Shown here in pieces: positions 26,027 through 34,374 of a stretch of 64,000 nt of DNA; the first letter of the stretch is position 1, and every line of letters begins with the position of its first letter. The translations under genes and the position numbers were made by a program. The notes below the pieces were generated by a model. It did no database searches and was not told where the DNA came from. It worked only from the letters and a program-made list of their open reading frames with translations. Origin of the DNA: Chryseobacterium tagetis (GTDB taxonomy: Bacteria; Bacteroidota; Bacteroidia; Flavobacteriales; Weeksellaceae); contig NZ_JAERSE020000006.1 in NCBI RefSeq assembly GCF_016735585.2, positions 62,001-126,000 of the forward strand, read 5' to 3'.

Positions 26027-26536
26027 TTAAAAATGAATGTCTATATAGTCTACAAATCCCGAACCATTTACCATATCCTGAAGGCGATAAGTTTTTCCGC
26101 CATCTTTAGAAGCGAAAGTTTTAGTTCCTTGTCTTATATAAAGTTTTCCGTTTTCATTTTCAGAAATACTTTCGGAAACGTTACCTGTAAAATTCATATG
26201 CTTATTGGAAACAACAGCGATAAAGCCTTGAATATGGACATAATCTTTTCCTACTCTTATATCTCCCGAAACGTTATAATGGTCTCTTTCTCCATCAATT
26301 TTCTTAAAATTAATAGTTCCTGGGTTGTTAATTAAATTATGGGTGAATTTGTGATTTCCGCTAAAATCTTTGAAAGAATTTTTGCTTCGGATGCTGTCAT
26401 TTATTTTTGTTCTTACAGCATTGATGGAATCAATAATTTTTGTACTGTCCGTTTGAGCTGAAGAAGGAATGGCTTCTTTTTTAGAACATGAAACAATTAA
26501 AACTGCGATTGCGATTGTGGCTAAAAAGTTTTTCAT
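26027..26536 (-). CDS. Small putative lipoprotein of unknown function
   Basis: 169 aa from ATG 26536 (a TTG at 26539 would add one Met and is unlikely). The signal peptide ends at Cys17 (AVLIVSCSKKEA) and is followed by a Ser/Thr-rich linker. The rest is beta-rich, including GNHKFTHNLI and KLYIRQGTKTF, and could be a small barrel or sandwich. No family recognised. First gene of the lipoprotein-hydrolase-lipoprotein operon; a TACATTTG element at 26561-26554 lies 17 nt upstream. Confidence 0.75.
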   Translation of the reverse strand: MKNFLATIAIAVLIVSCSKKEAIPSSAQTDSTKIIDSINAVRTKINDSIRSKNSFKDFSGNHKFTHNLINNPGTINFKKIDGERDHYNVSGDIRVGKDYVHIQGFIAVVSNKHMNFTGNVSESISENENGKLYIRQGTKTFASKDGGKTYRLQDMVNGSGFVDYIDIHF

Positions 26537-26563
26537 CAAAAAAAATTATATCTCAAATGTAAA

Positions 26564-26592
26564 CAAAAAAAAGAGCATTTTTAAAATGCCCT
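26564..26592 (-). terminator. Terminator of the orphan exbD gene
   Basis: AAGGGCATTTT pairs with AAAATGCTCTT on the - strand, with one G-U pair and almost no loop, followed by TTTTTTGTTT. It lies 8 bp past the stop at 26600. Confidence 0.8.
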
Positions 26593-26599
26593 TTCTGTT

Positions 26600-27127
26600 T
26601 TATTGAGTTAATTCTTCGTAAACTTTCTTTTCCCAAGGTTTGATATCGGTGATTCCGTAGCGTTCTTTATTAGAGATTGCGATGTTATCGAGAACGTCTA
26701 CAAAATTTTTATAGTTTGCATCGTCTGTAGGTTCTATAATGATTGTGAAATTTTCTTTTTTCGGAGCTTTGTTGTAAGCTTCGGAAATTATTTTAGAAAT
26801 ATTGATTCCACTGAAGTTTGTTTCTTTTAAGTTGTTTTTATTTAATTCATCTTTATTGCTTTGATGATAGAAAACACGATTATCTTTTCCTAAAATGAAT
26901 GTAACCTGATTTAAGTTATCAATATAAGGGATATCTATTGGATGAGGATTTGGATCTTTTGCAGGTAATCCTAAATCCATCACATTAGGTTTTGTGAAAT
27001 TTGTGGTAAACATAAAAAAGGTAATCAATAAAAAACCTAAATCCACCATAGGAGTCATGTCAACTCTGATCAGTTTTTTTCTTTGTTTGCTTCCTCCTGA
27101 TTTCTCTTGTGCAATTACTTCAGCCAT
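26600..27127 (-). CDS. exbD: ExbD/TolR family biopolymer transport protein (orphan paralogue)
   Basis: 175 aa from ATG 27127 (MAEVIAQEKSGG); the longer frame to 27202 has no homologous extension. The cytoplasmic basic N-terminus is followed by RVDMTPMVDLGFLLITFFMF, the ExbD TM helix with its essential Asp, then a periplasmic domain ending in NKERYGITDIKPWEKKVY. It is very like the second ExbD of the TonB cluster at 42887, but here there is no adjacent exbB or tonB gene, so it must work with the products of the other cluster. Own terminator downstream. Confidence 0.9.
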   Translation of the reverse strand: MAEVIAQEKSGGSKQRKKLIRVDMTPMVDLGFLLITFFMFTTNFTKPNVMDLGLPAKDPNPHPIDIPYIDNLNQVTFILGKDNRVFYHQSNKDELNKNNLKETNFSGINISKIISEAYNKAPKKENFTIIIEPTDDANYKNFVDVLDNIAISNKERYGITDIKPWEKKVYEELTQ

Positions 27128-27354
27128 AATAATATTTTTTAATGTTAAACGGTATTGATAAAAAAGCTGCGCTTTCAGATCTTTCTGTTTGAAACTATAC
27201 AAAGTTTATACCTAATTTATGAAGTTGGTTGGTAAAATTCAAAAAAAAATAAATTTTAAAATAAGAAAAAGCTATTTGTGTTTTGATATTGTAAAGTTTT
27301 ATGAAATTTTAAGGATTATAAATTATTTTTATTTCGAATTTTTCTGCTGAAAAG

Positions 27355-27387
27355 AGTCAAAAAAACTCATGCCTTTCGACATGAGTT
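27355..27387 (-). terminator. Terminator of tilS-dsbD
   Basis: AACTCATG pairs with CATGAGTT (27364-27371/27380-27387) around an 8-nt loop. On the - strand it is followed by TTTTTTTGAC. Confidence 0.85.
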
Positions 27388-27408
27388 CTCTAAAATATTT
27401 GAAAGTTT

Positions 27409-29478
27409 TTATTTATTCTTTTTATAATAATTTACTCCACATTCTAAGAATTTTTTGAAATCCTCTTTTGGCATATATCCTGAAACAGGAGTGTTGATTA
27501 CTTTTCCGTCCGGAGTTACCAAAACATAGTGTGGCTGTGAGTTGTTATTAAAGTTAACCTGTTGGAATAAGCTCCATCTGTCACCGATTGTTTTTACCTT
27601 TTTTACCTGTCCGTCTCCCAGATCAATTTTGGTTTTCTGGTCTTCCGGAAGTTCTTCTTTATCGTCAACATATAAAGAGGCTAAAACAACATCATTTTGA
27701 AGAATAGGTAAAATATCGGGTTCGCTCCAGACGAATTCCTCCATCTTTCTACAGTTCTCACAACCGTATCCTGTGAAATCAATTAAGATAGGTTTGTCTT
27801 CTTTTTTTGCTAATTCAATCGCTTTGAAAAAGTCGTGTTCAGGATGCATTCCTAAAATTCCGTCTTTTTCGTCATGGAAATAACTAACATTTAAAGGAGG
27901 TAAAATACCACTTAATAATTGCAGTTTCGGACGTTCTGAAGGAATTAACCCCTGAACCAAATAGATCACAAATCCGAATCCTAAAACTCCAAGAATTCTT
28001 CTGGTAATAGAAATTTTTGGTTTTTTATCATCGTGTGGAAATTTGATCAATCCGAATAAATATAATGCTAAACCTAATGCGATAATAATCCAGACTGCAA
28101 TGAAAAGTTCTCTTTTTAATAAGAATGTTTTAGAAACTAAGTCTGCTTTTGATAAGAATTTTAGTGCTAAAGCCAATTCTACAAAACCTAAAACTACTTT
28201 TACCGTATTCATCCAGCCTCCTGATTTTGGAAGGCTTTGTAATGCTTGAGGGAATAAAGCTAATAATCCGAAAATAATTGCCCAAGCCAATCCGAAACCA
28301 GCCAATGCAAATGTCAATAACATCGGAACGTTTGCTGAACCGGTTACTGCACTTCCCAGTAAACTTCCTAAAATAGGACCTGTACAAGAGAAAGATACGA
28401 TTACCAATGTTAAAGCCATGAAGAAAATTCCGATGATTCCTCCCGCTTCTTCCGCTTTTGAAGATTTGTTCGCAATCGAGCTTGGTAATGTAATGTCGTA
28501 GTATCCAAAGAAACTTCCTGCGAAGAAAATGAATATGATGAAGAATGCGATATTTAGCCACACGCTGGTGGAAATTTCGTTGAAAATATTTCCTGCAATT
28601 CCGTCAATGATATGGAATGGAACACTTAATAATACAAAGATCAATAAGATGAAAAATCCATAAATTAATGCATCTCTTTTTCCCTTTGCTTTGTTTTTAC
28701 TGCCTTTCGTAAAGAAAGAAACAGTCAATGGAATCATTGGGAAAACGCAAGGTGTTAACAATGCAATTAATCCACCGATAAATCCTAAGAACAAATACGT
28801 CCAATAATTTTCTTCAATTTTTGTAGAACCTGTTCCGCAATCCGTCAAAGGTTTTTCAAAATCAATAGATTCAATTTTTAATTGTTTTGGATCTAGTTTT
28901 GAAGTTTCTGTTACAGTGATTTCTCCTTTAGCAGGATTTTCTACAACTGTTTCAACAGCTTTTGCAGAATCCTTTGCTGGTTCTGTTTTTTCTTCAGTAG
29001 TAGCTTCTTCAGTAGCGCCGATTGGCTTAACCTGCTTATTGAATTCTAAAGTATTGGGAGCCAGACAAACTCTGTCGTCACACGTTTGATACGTAATTTC
29101 TGCAACGACATCGCCCGGCTTTGTTCCGTCTTTTAATTTGAATTTTTGTTTAAAACCTGCAGAATTGGAATAAAAAATAATTGTTCCTCCGAAAGCCTCT
29201 GAAAACTCTTCATGCTTTTTTCCGACTTCGGTAAATTTTCCAATCAGTTCAATATTTTTTCCGGAAACTTTATAATCCGTTGGAATTCCTGTGTCTTCAG
29301 GAATGTCTTTCGAATAGATATGCCATCCGCTTTCCATGGTCGCATTCAAAACGGCTTCGTATTGATTGTTTCCTAAATCGTTGATTGTAAATTTAAACTT
29401 TACAGGATTTTTGATTTGTGCATTAATTCCTGTTGCTAAAAATAACAGAATTAATAAAAACCAGTTTCTAAATTTCAT
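27409..29478 (-). CDS. dsbD: Thiol:disulfide interchange protein DsbD-like
   Basis: 689 aa from ATG 29478 with signal peptide MKFRNWFLLILLFLATGINAQ (29490 is an alternative). The N-terminal DsbD-alpha domain has CDDRVCLAPN, followed by a Glu/Thr-rich linker. The eight-helix membrane domain (about 220-540) holds TPCVFPMIPLT and SFSCTGPILGS, the two membrane cysteines. The C-terminal thioredoxin domain has GYGCENCRKME, the CxxC. It moves electrons from cytoplasmic thioredoxin to periplasmic proteins. It abuts tilS, probably co-transcribed. Confidence 0.93.
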   Translation of the reverse strand: MKFRNWFLLILLFLATGINAQIKNPVKFKFTINDLGNNQYEAVLNATMESGWHIYSKDIPEDTGIPTDYKVSGKNIELIGKFTEVGKKHEEFSEAFGGTIIFYSNSAGFKQKFKLKDGTKPGDVVAEITYQTCDDRVCLAPNTLEFNKQVKPIGATEEATTEEKTEPAKDSAKAVETVVENPAKGEITVTETSKLDPKQLKIESIDFEKPLTDCGTGSTKIEENYWTYLFLGFIGGLIALLTPCVFPMIPLTVSFFTKGSKNKAKGKRDALIYGFFILLIFVLLSVPFHIIDGIAGNIFNEISTSVWLNIAFFIIFIFFAGSFFGYYDITLPSSIANKSSKAEEAGGIIGIFFMALTLVIVSFSCTGPILGSLLGSAVTGSANVPMLLTFALAGFGLAWAIIFGLLALFPQALQSLPKSGGWMNTVKVVLGFVELALALKFLSKADLVSKTFLLKRELFIAVWIIIALGLALYLFGLIKFPHDDKKPKISITRRILGVLGFGFVIYLVQGLIPSERPKLQLLSGILPPLNVSYFHDEKDGILGMHPEHDFFKAIELAKKEDKPILIDFTGYGCENCRKMEEFVWSEPDILPILQNDVVLASLYVDDKEELPEDQKTKIDLGDGQVKKVKTIGDRWSLFQQVNFNNNSQPHYVLVTPDGKVINTPVSGYMPKEDFKKFLECGVNYYKKNK

Positions 29479-29479
29479 C

Positions 29480-30805
29480 TTACTTTTCATTAATAATTTT
29501 GAGAATTTTGTTAGTATTCTCATCCTTTGCATTTCGGCGGTCTTGTCTGAAAGGGATAATTCCAAGAATAGAATTTTCACGATCTACAAGTACCCAAATT
29601 TTTTGCCTCGCTAAAATAGATAATTTTTCGTCCCTAAAAAATTTAGAAACCTTCTTTTTCCCTGAAAAACCAGATGGGAAAAATTCATCACCGTTGTGTT
29701 GTCGTCTTAAGCGTAGTGGGAACTTGAGTTTTTCAGCATTAAAATCCCATTCGAAACGCTTATTGATTTCTTCAATATTCTCAATTGTGTTTTTGAGATC
29801 AATCACTATTTGATCTTCGGTCGCATCAAATTTTTCAACCAGAAGAATTTCATCTTCGTTATTGATGTTATTGATTTCAGACTTTAGGTTGATAACCAGT
29901 TGGTCATAATTGATCAATAATTGATAATCTTTTGAAAAAAAATAACTTCCATTTTCTGCTTTGAAAATTTTAGGAATCTCTTCATGATCAAAACCATATT
30001 TTTTTAAAATCTCAAACTGCACAAAATCGCTTTGTTGTTCGAGTCTGTCTTTTGATATGATTTTAGAATCATGGTTAAATGTAGTTAGTTCATCTTCTAT
30101 TTTTTTGATTTGTTCTTTAACAAAATCTTTTGTCTGATTTAAATAAGAAATGCTTTTCCTGAAATTCTCTAAAAAATGGTCATTGGTCTCCAATAATTGA
30201 GGCGTGATTTCAAGACGGATTTTATTTCTTAAATAATCACTTTTTTTATTGGAAAGATCTTCGCGGTAGTCAATAGAATTTTCTTTTGCGAATTCGTAGA
30301 TTTCTTCTTTGGTGAAATGTAAAAGAGGGCGCAGAATATTATTTTCATTCGAAGGAATTCCGCTTAGTCCATTAATTCCTGCTGCTTTAGAAAGATTGAT
30401 AATAAAAGTTTCCAATTGATCATTCAAATGATGAGCGGTAACCAAAAATTCTAAATTTTCTTGCTGCTGAACCTTCTTGAAGAAATTGTATCTCAATTCC
30501 CTTGCCCAAAGCTGAATCGAGTTTTCAGGTTGCTGATCCTTTTCAGAAACTTCATATAAATGAAACTTAATATCATTCTTTTTGCAAAAATCTGAAACCA
30601 GTTTCTGATCAAGATTAGAATCCTCATTTCGAAGATGGTAGTTGATATGTGCGATCTGAAACTTGCCGTTCAAATCAGGTATCTGGTTGAACAGGTAGGC
30701 TAAAACCATAGAATCAACACCTCCGCTCACTGCTAAAAGATAGGTGTGATTTTCAGGAAGCAAAATGAGATTTTCTAATTCTTTTTTTAAGTCCGGCTTT
30801 TTCAA
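29480..30805 (-). CDS. tilS: tRNA(Ile)-lysidine synthetase
   Basis: 441 aa N-type PP-loop ATPase. AVSGGVDSM (residues 25-33) is the PP-loop. HLNDQLETFIINLSKAAGINGLSGIP is the second family motif, and the C-terminal domain contains RLRRQHNGDEFFP and KVSKFFRDEKL, typical of TilS-C. It converts C34 of the CAU anticodon to lysidine so that AUA is read as isoleucine, and is essential. It has a divergent promoter with the ompA-like gene and dsbD follows immediately. Confidence 0.94.
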   Translation of the reverse strand: MKKPDLKKELENLILLPENHTYLLAVSGGVDSMVLAYLFNQIPDLNGKFQIAHINYHLRNEDSNLDQKLVSDFCKKNDIKFHLYEVSEKDQQPENSIQLWARELRYNFFKKVQQQENLEFLVTAHHLNDQLETFIINLSKAAGINGLSGIPSNENNILRPLLHFTKEEIYEFAKENSIDYREDLSNKKSDYLRNKIRLEITPQLLETNDHFLENFRKSISYLNQTKDFVKEQIKKIEDELTTFNHDSKIISKDRLEQQSDFVQFEILKKYGFDHEEIPKIFKAENGSYFFSKDYQLLINYDQLVINLKSEINNINNEDEILLVEKFDATEDQIVIDLKNTIENIEEINKRFEWDFNAEKLKFPLRLRRQHNGDEFFPSGFSGKKKVSKFFRDEKLSILARQKIWVLVDRENSILGIIPFRQDRRNAKDENTNKILKIINEK

Positions 30806-30831
30806 AATGTAAGGTGAGAATTTCTATTGGA

Positions 30832-30859
30832 CAAAGATAATCCTTATAATTCAATTCAA
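30832..30859 (-). promoter_or_regulatory. Promoter of tilS-dsbD
   Basis: On the - strand TTG (30859-30857), 17 nt, then TATCTTTG (30839-30832). It overlaps the promoter region of the divergent OmpA gene. Confidence 0.6.
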
Positions 30860-30864
30860 TTTCC

Positions 30865-30872
30865 TACCTTTG
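30865..30872 (+). promoter_or_regulatory. -7 element of the OmpA-like lipoprotein gene
   Basis: TACCTTTG matches TAnnTTTG and lies 22 nt upstream of the ATG at 30895. No TTG box at the right spacing is visible. Confidence 0.45.
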
Positions 30873-30894
30873 GCTCGTCTAAAAATGATTATTT

Positions 30895-31728
30895 ATGAAG
30901 ATTTTTAAAATTTTAGCAGTTTCTGCAATGGTGTTGGGATTGACATCTTGCGTTAGTAAAAAGCAGTATGAAGCTTTGAGTTCCAATTACAAACAGTGTA
31001 TTGAAAATATTGGAGAAAGACAACGTGAGATTCAGGATTTGAAGTCTCAAAATTCTGCTTTATCAGGAGAAAATAATTTGTTGAAAAGTCAACACGATGC
31101 TTTAAAATCATCTTTGGATGCTTGTTTATCCAATACAGGGAAAAGCTCTGCGAATATTGATAAACTGGTAGGAGAAATTAATGCTTCTAACTCTTATATC
31201 AAACAATTGATTTCTAATAATGCTAAAAACGACAGTTTGAATTTGGCATTATCAAACAAATTGAAAAGATCATTGGATAACGTAACAGATGACGATGTTC
31301 AGGTGAAAGTCTTGAAAGGAGTGGTGATGATTTCTCTTTCAGATAAGATGTTATATAAAACAGGTGATTACAATATTCTTCCTGCAGCTCAAGAGGTGCT
31401 AGGTAAAGTAGCTAAAGTAATCAATGATTATGATAAATATTCGGTATTGATTGAAGGGAATACGGATAATGCACCTTTAAGCTCTACGAACTTGCCAAGA
31501 GATAACTGGGATCTTTCTGCATTGAGAGGTACTGCGGTTGCTAAGATCTTACAGACTCAGTTTGGTGTTGATCCGGCAAGAATCACAGCAGGTGGACGTT
31601 CTGAGTACAATCCTAAAGCGACTAACATGAGCGTTTCCGGAAGGGCGGAAAACAGAAGAACTGAAATTATCATTATGCCTAAGCTTGATGAATTTATGAA
31701 ACTTATGGATATTGCTCCAAAGAAATAA
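30895..31728 (+). CDS. OmpA-family peptidoglycan-binding lipoprotein
   Basis: 277 aa. Lipobox with Cys19 (GLTSCVSKK), a long helical Gln/Asn/Ser-rich coiled-coil region (about 25-125) and a C-terminal OmpA domain (about 140-265) with VLIEGNTDNAPL and NWDLSALRGTAVAKIL, then GGRSEYNP and NRRTEIIIMP. The Asp and Arg needed for diaminopimelate binding are present. It probably ties the outer membrane to peptidoglycan. Monocistronic, with a strong terminator. Confidence 0.9.
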   Translation: MKIFKILAVSAMVLGLTSCVSKKQYEALSSNYKQCIENIGERQREIQDLKSQNSALSGENNLLKSQHDALKSSLDACLSNTGKSSANIDKLVGEINASNSYIKQLISNNAKNDSLNLALSNKLKRSLDNVTDDDVQVKVLKGVVMISLSDKMLYKTGDYNILPAAQEVLGKVAKVINDYDKYSVLIEGNTDNAPLSSTNLPRDNWDLSALRGTAVAKILQTQFGVDPARITAGGRSEYNPKATNMSVSGRAENRRTEIIIMPKLDEFMKLMDIAPKK

Positions 31729-31745
31729 TAATAACAACATACATA

Positions 31746-31777
31746 AAAAAACTCCCGAAAATTTCGGGAGTTTTTTC
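31746..31777 (+). terminator. Terminator of the OmpA-like gene
   Basis: ACTCCCGAAA pairs with TTTCGGGAGT, flanked by A6 and T6. It is a GC-rich stem directly after the stop codon. Confidence 0.9.
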
Positions 31778-31834
31778 TTTTTCTAAACTACATCTTCTTG
31801 TTTCAATAAAGAGATAATTCGTTGTAAAAATGAA

Positions 31835-32086
31835 TTGGATATTTCTGGTTTAGTTTTTTTCGAAGCATTCATTTTCATGATATACGCTCTGGATTCCTTA
31901 GTCTTTTTGATTTGGTTTTCTCCCGTATTCATTTTGATAGTGTGTTTTTACCTTCCTCTGCAAAGGTATTGTTTAGTTTGGCTGGGAAACATCCGTGTTT
32001 TTACGGTATTTTCCATGGTGTTTTTTACCGGTTCTATAATAAAGACTAAAATATTTTTAATTAAATTTGAATCATTAAAAAAATAA
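31835..32086 (+). CDS. Possible small hydrophobic membrane protein (uncertain)
   Basis: The 310-bp spacer between the OmpA terminator and the O-methyltransferase contains one 83-codon open frame starting with TTG at 31835. The product would be very hydrophobic (two to three TM stretches rich in Phe, Ile, Val) and ends 1 nt before the O-methyltransferase ATG. There is no ATG start near the beginning and no recognised family. A/T-rich DNA readily encodes hydrophobic frames by chance, so this may be non-coding. Nothing else was found in the spacer except a -7 element at 32062. Confidence 0.25.
   Translation: MDISGLVFFEAFIFMIYALDSLVFLIWFSPVFILIVCFYLPLQRYCLVWLGNIRVFTVFSMVFFTGSIIKTKIFLIKFESLKK
32062..32069 (+). 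promoter_or_regulatory. -7 element of the O-methyltransferase gene
   Basis: TAAATTTG fits TAnnTTTG, 18 nt before the ATG at 32088. The -33 side has no TTG box. Confidence 0.35.
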
Positions 32087-32087
32087 A

Positions 32088-32735
32088 ATGAGCTTTTTTG
32101 AAGAGAAAAATCCGGAAATGGATAGATATTTGGAAATGCATGCCTCATCTGAACCTGAAATTCTGAGAAAATTGAGAAGGGAAACCTTTCAGAAAACAAC
32201 ACAGCCTCACATGATTTCGGGATATCAGCAGGGTAGATTGCTGACTATAGTATCTCAGATGATGCAGCCGAAAAACATTCTTGAAATTGGTACTTTTACA
32301 GGATATGCTACACTTTGTTTAATGACAGGTTTGGCAAAAGAAGGAAAAATTACCACATTGGATGTGAATGAGGATCTGGCTTATTTACCCCGAAAATATT
32401 TTGCAGAAAGTGAATATTCAAATCAGATCGATTTCAGGCTTCAGGATGCAAAAGAATTTTTAAAAGAAACAGATGAGGTTTTTGATCTTGTTTTTATAGA
32501 TGCAGATAAAGAAAACTATGCAGAATATTTCAGACTGATAAAACCGAGAACAAAATCAGGTTCTGTAGTGATGTTTGATAATGTGTTGTGGTACGGAAAA
32601 GTGTTAGAAGAAGATCCAAAGCAAAAATCGACCCAGGTGATTAAAGAACTTAATGATTTGGCGGCAAATGATGACGATTTTGAGAATCTTATTTTACCTT
32701 TGCGTGATGGGGTGAATTTACTTCGTAGAAAATAA
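32088..32735 (+). CDS. SAM-dependent O-methyltransferase
   Basis: 215 aa of the catechol O-methyltransferase-like (methyltransferase 3) family. Motifs are NILEIGTFTGYATLCLM (SAM motif I), TTLDVNEDLAYLPRKYF, DLVFIDADKENYAEYF with the metal-binding Asp, and VMFDNVLWYGKV. Members methylate hydroxyls of phenols, caffeoyl-CoA-like compounds or tRNA (TrmR). The substrate cannot be told from sequence, but a TrmR-like tRNA role is possible. The N-terminus carries conserved helices (LRKLRRET). Own terminator-like hairpin downstream. Confidence 0.85.
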   Translation: MSFFEEKNPEMDRYLEMHASSEPEILRKLRRETFQKTTQPHMISGYQQGRLLTIVSQMMQPKNILEIGTFTGYATLCLMTGLAKEGKITTLDVNEDLAYLPRKYFAESEYSNQIDFRLQDAKEFLKETDEVFDLVFIDADKENYAEYFRLIKPRTKSGSVVMFDNVLWYGKVLEEDPKQKSTQVIKELNDLAANDDDFENLILPLRDGVNLLRRK

Positions 32736-32746
32736 TTAATTAAACC

Positions 32747-32817
32747 ATTAAAAGATTAAATTGTTGAAAAATTAGAGAGCGCTAATTTTTTAATTTTTAA
32801 TTCTTGAATCTTTTAAT
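32747..32817. repeat. Nested inverted repeats in the O-methyltransferase/NlpC spacer
   Basis: Outer arms ATTAAAAGATT (32747-32757) and AATCTTTTAAT (32807-32817) are exactly complementary and enclose a second hairpin with AAAAATTAG/CTAATTTTT arms. The spacer could fold into one long stem. Function unknown; it may be a small intergenic repeat element. Confidence 0.55.
32767..32794 (+). terminator. Terminator-like hairpin after the O-methyltransferase gene
   Basis: AAAAATTAG and CTAATTTTT arms with a six-base GC-rich loop, followed by T-rich sequence. Confidence 0.5.
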
Positions 32818-32827
32818 CAAAATATAA

Positions 32828-33547
32828 ATGAATAAAGGAATTTGTGTTGTTACCGTAGCACCTGTTCGTGCGGAAGGTTCAGATAAAGCAGAAATCGTTA
32901 CAGAAATACTTTTCGGGGAAAGTGCAGATATTTTGGAGGTGAATAAAAACTGGACCAAAATAAAGATGCATTATGATGAATATGAAGGATGGATGGATAC
33001 AAAGCAGATCAAACCGGTTTCAGATGAAGATTTTGCGAAAAGAAAAGTGACTGTAGTGACCGAAGATTTTTCGTCTGTCTTGATGAATGACGGGAAAACC
33101 TTATTGTCCATAGGATCAGAAGTGGAGTTTCCTGTAGTGGCATCACGTAGAAGTCATGATATGCGGGAAAGTATTGCTTTAACAGCTAAAGAATTCCTTA
33201 ATGTTCCCTATTTATGGGGAGGTAAAAGCTTTTTTGCAGTAGATTGTTCTGGATTCACACAACTGGTTTATAAAGTTCATGATATTAAATTGCCAAGAGA
33301 TACTTATCAGCAGGCTGAAGTAGGAGAGACGTTGAGCTTTGTAGAAGAAAGCAGACCGGGAGATCTTGCCTTTTTTGAAAATCCTGAAGGGAAAATTATT
33401 CATGTGGGGATCATGCTTGATGCTCAGAAAATTATTCATGCTTCAGGAAAAGTAAGAATAGATACATTAGACTCTACGGGTATTTTCAATAAAGAACTGA
33501 ATAAACATACCCATAAACTAAGAGTCATTAAAAGTATTTTACAATGA
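32828..33547 (+). CDS. NlpC/P60 family peptidoglycan endopeptidase with SH3-like domain
   Basis: 239 aa. An N-terminal SH3-like region (GVCVVTVAPVRAEGSDKAEIVTEIL type, about 1-80) resembles the YkfC family. The C-terminal NlpC/P60 domain has the catalytic Cys140 in FAVDCSGFTQLVYK and His192 in IHVGIML, with H204 in IIHASG. No signal peptide is apparent, so like YkfC it may hydrolyse gamma-glutamyl muropeptides in the cytoplasm during cell-wall recycling. It starts a + strand series of closely packed genes up to waaA. Confidence 0.9.
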   Translation: MNKGICVVTVAPVRAEGSDKAEIVTEILFGESADILEVNKNWTKIKMHYDEYEGWMDTKQIKPVSDEDFAKRKVTVVTEDFSSVLMNDGKTLLSIGSEVEFPVVASRRSHDMRESIALTAKEFLNVPYLWGGKSFFAVDCSGFTQLVYKVHDIKLPRDTYQQAEVGETLSFVEESRPGDLAFFENPEGKIIHVGIMLDAQKIIHASGKVRIDTLDSTGIFNKELNKHTHKLRVIKSILQ

Positions 33548-33562
33548 TAAAATAAATCCAAA

Positions 33563-34030
33563 ATGGAAAATGCATTCTTTATAATTTTTGATGTTTTCAA
33601 TTTTGGATTGCTTGTTTTTCTGTGGTGGTTTACGATAAAACATTATAAAATATTACCGCAGACAATTCCTGTCCATTTTGATTTTGACGGAAAAGCAGAC
33701 GGTTTTGGAAGCAGGAAATATTCTTTTTTAATGCCTGTTTTGGCTGCTGTATTTTACGTTTTCTTTGCTTTTATAGTGAGAGAGTCTGAATCAGCAAATT
33801 ATCCCGTAAAAATAACTGAGGAAAATCGAGATGCTCAATTCCTGATCATGAAAATTTTTATAAGATGGCTGTATATTTTGATTGTCCTGATTTTTTTGAA
33901 CACGCTGGATTATATGTTCAGATATACATTTGATGAACATGTAAAACCGAAAGTTCCCTTAGCGATGTCTATTTTGGCGGTGATTGGAAGCTTAGTTATC
34001 TCATTTATTTTCATAGGTATTTTCAAATGA
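33563..34030 (+). CDS. DUF1648 domain membrane protein
   Basis: 155 aa with four predicted TM helices (about 5-22, 52-70, 100-118, 134-153). The motif IPVHFDFDGKADGFGSRKYSF between helices 1 and 2 is the DUF1648 signature shared with SdpI-type immunity/sensor proteins. Function in this organism is unknown. It overlaps the downstream cupin gene by ATGA (4 bp) and follows the NlpC/P60 gene by 15 bp, so it is in the same transcript. Confidence 0.82.
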   Translation: MENAFFIIFDVFNFGLLVFLWWFTIKHYKILPQTIPVHFDFDGKADGFGSRKYSFLMPVLAAVFYVFFAFIVRESESANYPVKITEENRDAQFLIMKIFIRWLYILIVLIFLNTLDYMFRYTFDEHVKPKVPLAMSILAVIGSLVISFIFIGIFK

Positions 34031-34368
34031 TAAAATCTAAAAAAAATTCCGAACATTATATTTGGGGAGATAACTGTGATAGCTGGATTCTTAAAGATTC
34101 TCACGGTCTCTCTGTAAAACAGGAAATAATGCCTTCGGGAACGGCTGAAAAAAGGCATTTTCATAATAATGCAGAACAGTTCTTTTATATTTTAAAAGGA
34201 GAAGCTGTTTTCTATATCAACGAAGAAAAATTTTCTGTAAAAACCGGAGAAAGCATAACTATTTTACCCAAATCAGAACATTATATTTCGAACGAATCGA
34301 CAGAAGATGTAGAATTTTTAGTAATTTCGGCCCCTTCTACCAATAATGATAGAATAGAAATTAACTAA
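34027..34368 (+). CDS. Small cupin-domain protein
   Basis: 113 aa single-domain cupin. PSGTAEKRHFHNNAEQFFYILKGEAVFYI is motif 1, with His, His and Glu ligands, and PKSEHYISNES is motif 2 with the last His, so a metal can be bound. It could be a sugar isomerase/epimerase or a non-catalytic sensor. It overlaps the DUF1648 gene by 4 bp and lies near waaA, which weakly suggests an envelope-sugar role. Confidence 0.8.
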   Translation: MIKSKKNSEHYIWGDNCDSWILKDSHGLSVKQEIMPSGTAEKRHFHNNAEQFFYILKGEAVFYINEEKFSVKTGESITILPKSEHYISNESTEDVEFLVISAPSTNNDRIEIN

Positions 34369-34374
34369 AAACCC

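Noticed and set aside
29481..29580. Extended N-terminus of dsbD overlapping tilS by 100 bp
   Set aside because: The signal peptide starts at 29478 directly after the tilS stop; the extension is in a different frame of tilS and carries no homology.
31955..31970. CAAAGGTA on +, a - strand TACCTTTG element
   Set aside because: No - strand gene starts downstream of it within several hundred bases, so it is treated as a chance match.
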